Source of the DNA: Desulfobulbus sp.
GTDB lineage: Bacteria; Desulfobacterota; Desulfobulbia; Desulfobulbales; Desulfobulbaceae
Assembly (NCBI GenBank): GCA_017998195.1
Contig: JAGODN010000050.1
Location: 1-10,464 of the forward strand
Reading direction: 5' to 3'
Length of the DNA stretch: 10,464 nt
This document shows positions 6,712 to 10,464 of this stretch, in pieces. Position 1 is the stretch's first letter. Every line of letters starts with the position of its first letter. A program made the translations under genes and the position numbers. The notes under the pieces were generated by a model. That model was not told where the DNA came from. It searched no databases and worked only from the letters and a program-made list of their open reading frames with translations.

Positions 6712-7408
6712 TCACCCGTTTTGACGCTTTCGCGGCACGACTCCCAGGTCGTGGGCAGGCAGGCCGAACTCGGCCCAGACCTCGTCGTAGAGGGTGTTGA
6801 GCCGCGTTTCCAGTTCCTGGCGGAAGACCTCGACCTCGGCGTGGCTGACCGGCGTGGGCACAAACAGCGGCTCGCCGTGGTGGAGGACAATGGTGGCAAA
6901 GGGCTTGGGAATGAGGGTGCGATCCCAGCTGTTGATGGCGATGGAGCGGTCCGTGGCCCAGGCCATGGGCAGGATGGGCCGGCCCGACTTGCTCGCCATG
7001 AGAATGGCGCCGGACTGGGCCCGCCGCGCCGGCCCCTGGGAGCCGTCGGCAACGATGCCGGCGCTGCTGCCCCGGCGCATCTGCTCGACCATCTCGCGCA
7101 GGGCGCGGAAGCCGCGCTGGTTCGAGCTGCCGCGCACCGGCAGGTGGTGGAACCGTTCGGCCAGGCGGGCGATGTACTCGCCGTCCCGGCTGGAACTGAC
7201 CATCACCGCGGCCGAGTAGGCGCGCAGGTGGTAGAAGATGTACAGGAAAGAATAATGCCAGAACACGGCGATGGCCGCGCCGTTTTCACGCAGCACCGCA
7301 TCCATCCGCTCCCGGCCGCGCACCCGCACTCGGCAGGTGGCGAACCACCCCCGGAGCAGGGTCGCGACCACCGGCGGGGCCACGGCAAGCGAGCATTTGT
7401 ACCAGAAA

Positions 7409-7416
<8 letters not shown>
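6712..7416 (-). CDS. DUF374 family lysophospholipid acyltransferase-like protein
   Basis: 234 residues, membrane-associated acyltransferase of the DUF374 branch of the LPLAT superfamily, thought to act on lipid A-like or phospholipid acceptors. An N-terminal hydrophobic stretch (about 9-27) probably anchors it to the inner membrane. Motifs: VFWHYSFLY with His54 at the catalytic position, SSSRDGEYIARLAERF (74-89), VRGSSNQRGFRALREM, and VADGSQGPARRAQSGAILMA (the DGxxGP block, residues 124-129). This is followed by GRPILPMAW, the usual DUF374 order. The start is a TTG inside the last codons of uvrB, with an overlap of 8 bases. GGAG sits 7 nt upstream of the TTG within the uvrB coding sequence, and a stop codon in this frame just upstream excludes an earlier start. 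Substrate is unknown. Confidence 0.88.
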
Positions 7417-9501
<2,085 letters not shown>

Positions 9502-9502
<1 letters not shown>

Positions 9503-9518
9503 GTTTGCGTCACAAACG
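9502..9518. repeat. Perfect inverted repeat at the proposed uvrB start
   Basis: CGTTTG and CAAACG form 6-base arms around a 5-base spacer, immediately upstream of and touching the GTG codon proposed for uvrB. It could be an operator for a repressor, a small mRNA hairpin affecting initiation, or coincidence. It does not match the LexA boxes I know from E. coli, alphaproteobacteria, Geobacter or Gram-positives. Confidence 0.4.
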
Positions 9519-9533
9519 GTTGAAAGGACGAGG

Positions 9534-9965
9534 TCAGCGGACAGCCACGGTAAGCCGCGAGATGCAGATCGGTCTGTCCTGCTCATCGCGGATGGCGATC
9601 TGCCACACCTGGGTGCTTCGGCCGATGTGGATCGGCGTGGCCCGGCCGATCACCCAGCCGCGCGGCGCCGGCCGCAAATGGTTGGCGTTGATCTCCAGGC
9701 CCAGGCAGATCGTGCCTTCGGGCACCGCCAGGTAGGCCCCGGCCCCGCCCAGGGTCTCGGCCAGGGCGGCCGAGGCGCCGCCGTGGAGCAGGCCCATGGG
9801 CTGCATGGTGCGCTCGTCCACGGGCATGCGCGCCTCGACAAAGTCCGCGCCGATCTCGGTGAACTCGATGCCCAGGCACTGCACCAGGGTGTGGTTGCAG
9901 GCGATCTGCATCTCTTCCAGGCTGGGGTGTTTCTGCCACAACGGCGATGGGACGGGAGGGGCCAT
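9534..9965 (-). CDS. Hotdog-fold acyl-CoA thioesterase, YdiI/MenI/PaaI type
   Basis: 143-residue single hotdog domain that hydrolyses acyl- or aryl-CoA thioesters in the cytoplasm. It is strikingly similar to E. coli YdiI (MenI), 1,4-dihydroxy-2-naphthoyl-CoA thioesterase, through MPVDERTMQPMGLLHGGASAALAE, GLEINANHLRPAPRG, HIGRSTQVWQI and a SRLT segment near the C-terminus. Gln55, His61 and Glu70 align with the YdiI catalytic and binding residues Gln48, His54 and Glu63. A naphthoyl-CoA role would suggest menaquinone synthesis, but paralogs such as EntH/YbdB share these motifs and no menaquinone gene is nearby. The ATG has a strong ribosome binding site (AAGGAG, 4 nt spacing). It lies 69 nt after the small acidic protein gene and about 30 nt before the proposed uvrB GTG, so all three are likely cotranscribed. 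Confidence 0.92.
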   Translation of the reverse strand: MAPPVPSPLWQKHPSLEEMQIACNHTLVQCLGIEFTEIGADFVEARMPVDERTMQPMGLLHGGASAALAETLGGAGAYLAVPEGTICLGLEINANHLRPAPRGWVIGRATPIHIGRSTQVWQIAIRDEQDRPICISRLTVAVR

Positions 9966-10034
9966 GGTGCTCCTTGCTGGCGGTTTCAGGCGGCTGCCCG
10001 CGGGCGGCGTCCGGTCTTCAGGGGCGGAGTGCTG

Positions 10035-10238
10035 TCAGTCCTCGTCCTCGTCGTCCTCGTCGAAATCGTAGGGGGCCAGATCGCGAATGATGCCGAGGAA
10101 CACGCCCAGGGACTCGCTCAGGTTCTTGACGATCTCGCTGTACTGCTTCTTTTCCTCCACCGATTTCGCCTTGGCCATGGCCTTGAGGGTGGCGGTCAGT
10201 TGGTCGGACAGTTCGTGCAGCAGGTGTTCGGGAATCAT
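10035..10238 (-). CDS. Small conserved-looking protein with acidic C-terminal tail, function unknown
   Basis: 67 residues, not recognised as a known family. Residues about 3-52 read as one or two amphipathic helices (HLLHELSDQLTATLKAMAKAKSVEEKKQYSEIVKNLSESLGVFLGIIRDL). The tail DFDEDDEDED is almost wholly acidic. There is no signal peptide or clear membrane segment, although SLGVFLGII is a short hydrophobic patch. The gene is well supported as real: ATG with AAGGAG about 6 nt upstream, a lysine/glutamate-rich heptad-like pattern, and a position between two minus-strand genes. An adaptor or protein-protein interaction role is possible, but nothing in the sequence proves it. Confidence 0.72.
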   Translation of the reverse strand: MIPEHLLHELSDQLTATLKAMAKAKSVEEKKQYSEIVKNLSESLGVFLGIIRDLAPYDFDEDDEDED

Positions 10239-10274
10239 GTGCTCTCCTTGAGGGTTCAGGGGAAAGGGGGCGGA

Positions 10275-10290
10275 CGGAACCTTTGTTCCG
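10275..10290 (-). terminator. Short hairpin directly after the TauE/SafE gene
   Basis: A perfect inverted repeat, CGGAAC and GTTCCG with a 4-base loop, lies immediately after the TAG stop codon of the permease. No T-run follows on the minus strand (the next bases are TCCGCCCCC), so it is not a standard intrinsic terminator. It may stabilise the 3' end of the message or cause only a pause. Confidence 0.3.
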
Positions 10291-10464
10291 CTACAGCAGC
10301 CCGCTCATCAGGCCGACCGCGACCACCACGAGAAAGGCGGACACGATCCACTGCACCGAGCGGAAGGTCATCTTCTTGAGCAGCCGCTTGCCGCCGTAGG
10401 CGCCGGCAAAGGCAGCGCCGCTTGCGGCCGCGACCAGCGGCCAGTCGATCCGGTGGGCCTGGCC
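10291..10464 (-). CDS. TauE/SafE (TSUP) family membrane permease, C-terminal fragment (runs off the window)
   Basis: Only the last 57 residues are visible, ending at TAG 10293-10291. They read as the final part of a sulfite/sulfonate exporter-type (DUF81) permease: a small-residue helix (WPLVAAASGAAFAGAYGGKRLLKKM, with the family's GxxxGxxLL-K-like turn), then a final transmembrane helix (WIVSAFLVVVAVGLMSGLL). TSUP proteins move small anions such as sulfite, sulfoacetate or thiosulfate, but substrate cannot be read from this fragment. It is too short to exclude another small membrane protein, although the Gly-rich turn plus terminal helix pattern is typical. Confidence 0.75.
   Translation of the reverse strand, partial: GQAHRIDWPLVAAASGAAFAGAYGGKRLLKKMTFRSVQWIVSAFLVVVAVGLMSGLL

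Noticed and set aside
6700..6712. FNR/CRP-type site in the AT-rich island
   Set aside because: An ATCAA half-site is present, but the opposite half at the right spacing (TTGAT) is missing.
6633..7052. Upstream extension of the amidase open frame to 7052
   Set aside because: It overlaps the DUF374 gene and adds no conserved domain; the P-loop region starts right after the ATG at 6632.
9503..9517. LexA/SOS box upstream of uvrB
   Set aside because: The palindrome CGTTTG-N5-CAAACG does not fit CTGT-N8-ACAG or the other LexA boxes I know, so I list it only as an inverted repeat.

Overview
The window is a GC-rich bacterial chromosome segment in which every gene I can support lies on the minus strand, so transcription runs from the right edge to the left. 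It carries nine complete genes and two that run off the ends. There are no RNA genes, insertion sequences, CRISPR arrays or phage genes. The content (YbhG/YbhF export system, soluble PAS hybrid kinase with an HD-GYP regulator, DUF374 acyltransferase, UvrB, and a CobB-type amidase with DsrN-like sequence features) fits a Gram-negative proteobacterium in the broad sense. A sulfur-metabolising Desulfobacterota or gammaproteobacterium is my best guess. That assignment is inference and not secure.

Layout in transcription order, right to left. (1) 10464-10291: C-terminal end of a TauE/SafE (TSUP) membrane permease, followed by a small hairpin. (2) 10238-10035: a small protein with a very acidic tail. 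(3) 9965-9534: a YdiI/MenI-type hotdog thioesterase. (4) 9502-7409: uvrB. (5) 7416-6712: a DUF374 lysophospholipid acyltransferase-like protein whose TTG start overlaps the end of uvrB. (6) 6632-5238: a cobyrinate a,c-diamide synthase family amidase, preceded by a short AT-rich island and ending in an intrinsic terminator.

Just downstream of that terminator is the best promoter in the window (TTGACA, 18 bp, TATACT). It drives a signalling group: (7) a cytoplasmic PAS hybrid histidine kinase (about 5128-3311), (8) a REC/HD-GYP response regulator predicted to degrade cyclic di-GMP (3310-2240), directly abutting the kinase, and (9) a YjbQ-family protein (2202-1786), followed by a GC-rich terminator-like hairpin. 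(10) A lipoprotein version of the YbhG membrane fusion protein (1720-671) and (11) the first ATPase domain of a YbhF-like ABC exporter (674 to beyond position 1) share an ATGA overlap and form the start of an efflux operon.

Most of this is ordinary chromosomal content. The points most worth a second look are the DsrN-like features of the amidase (possible siroheme amidation), the terminator/promoter junction at 5188-5239, the kinase/HD-GYP pair, and the uncertain uvrB start, which overlaps a perfect inverted repeat.
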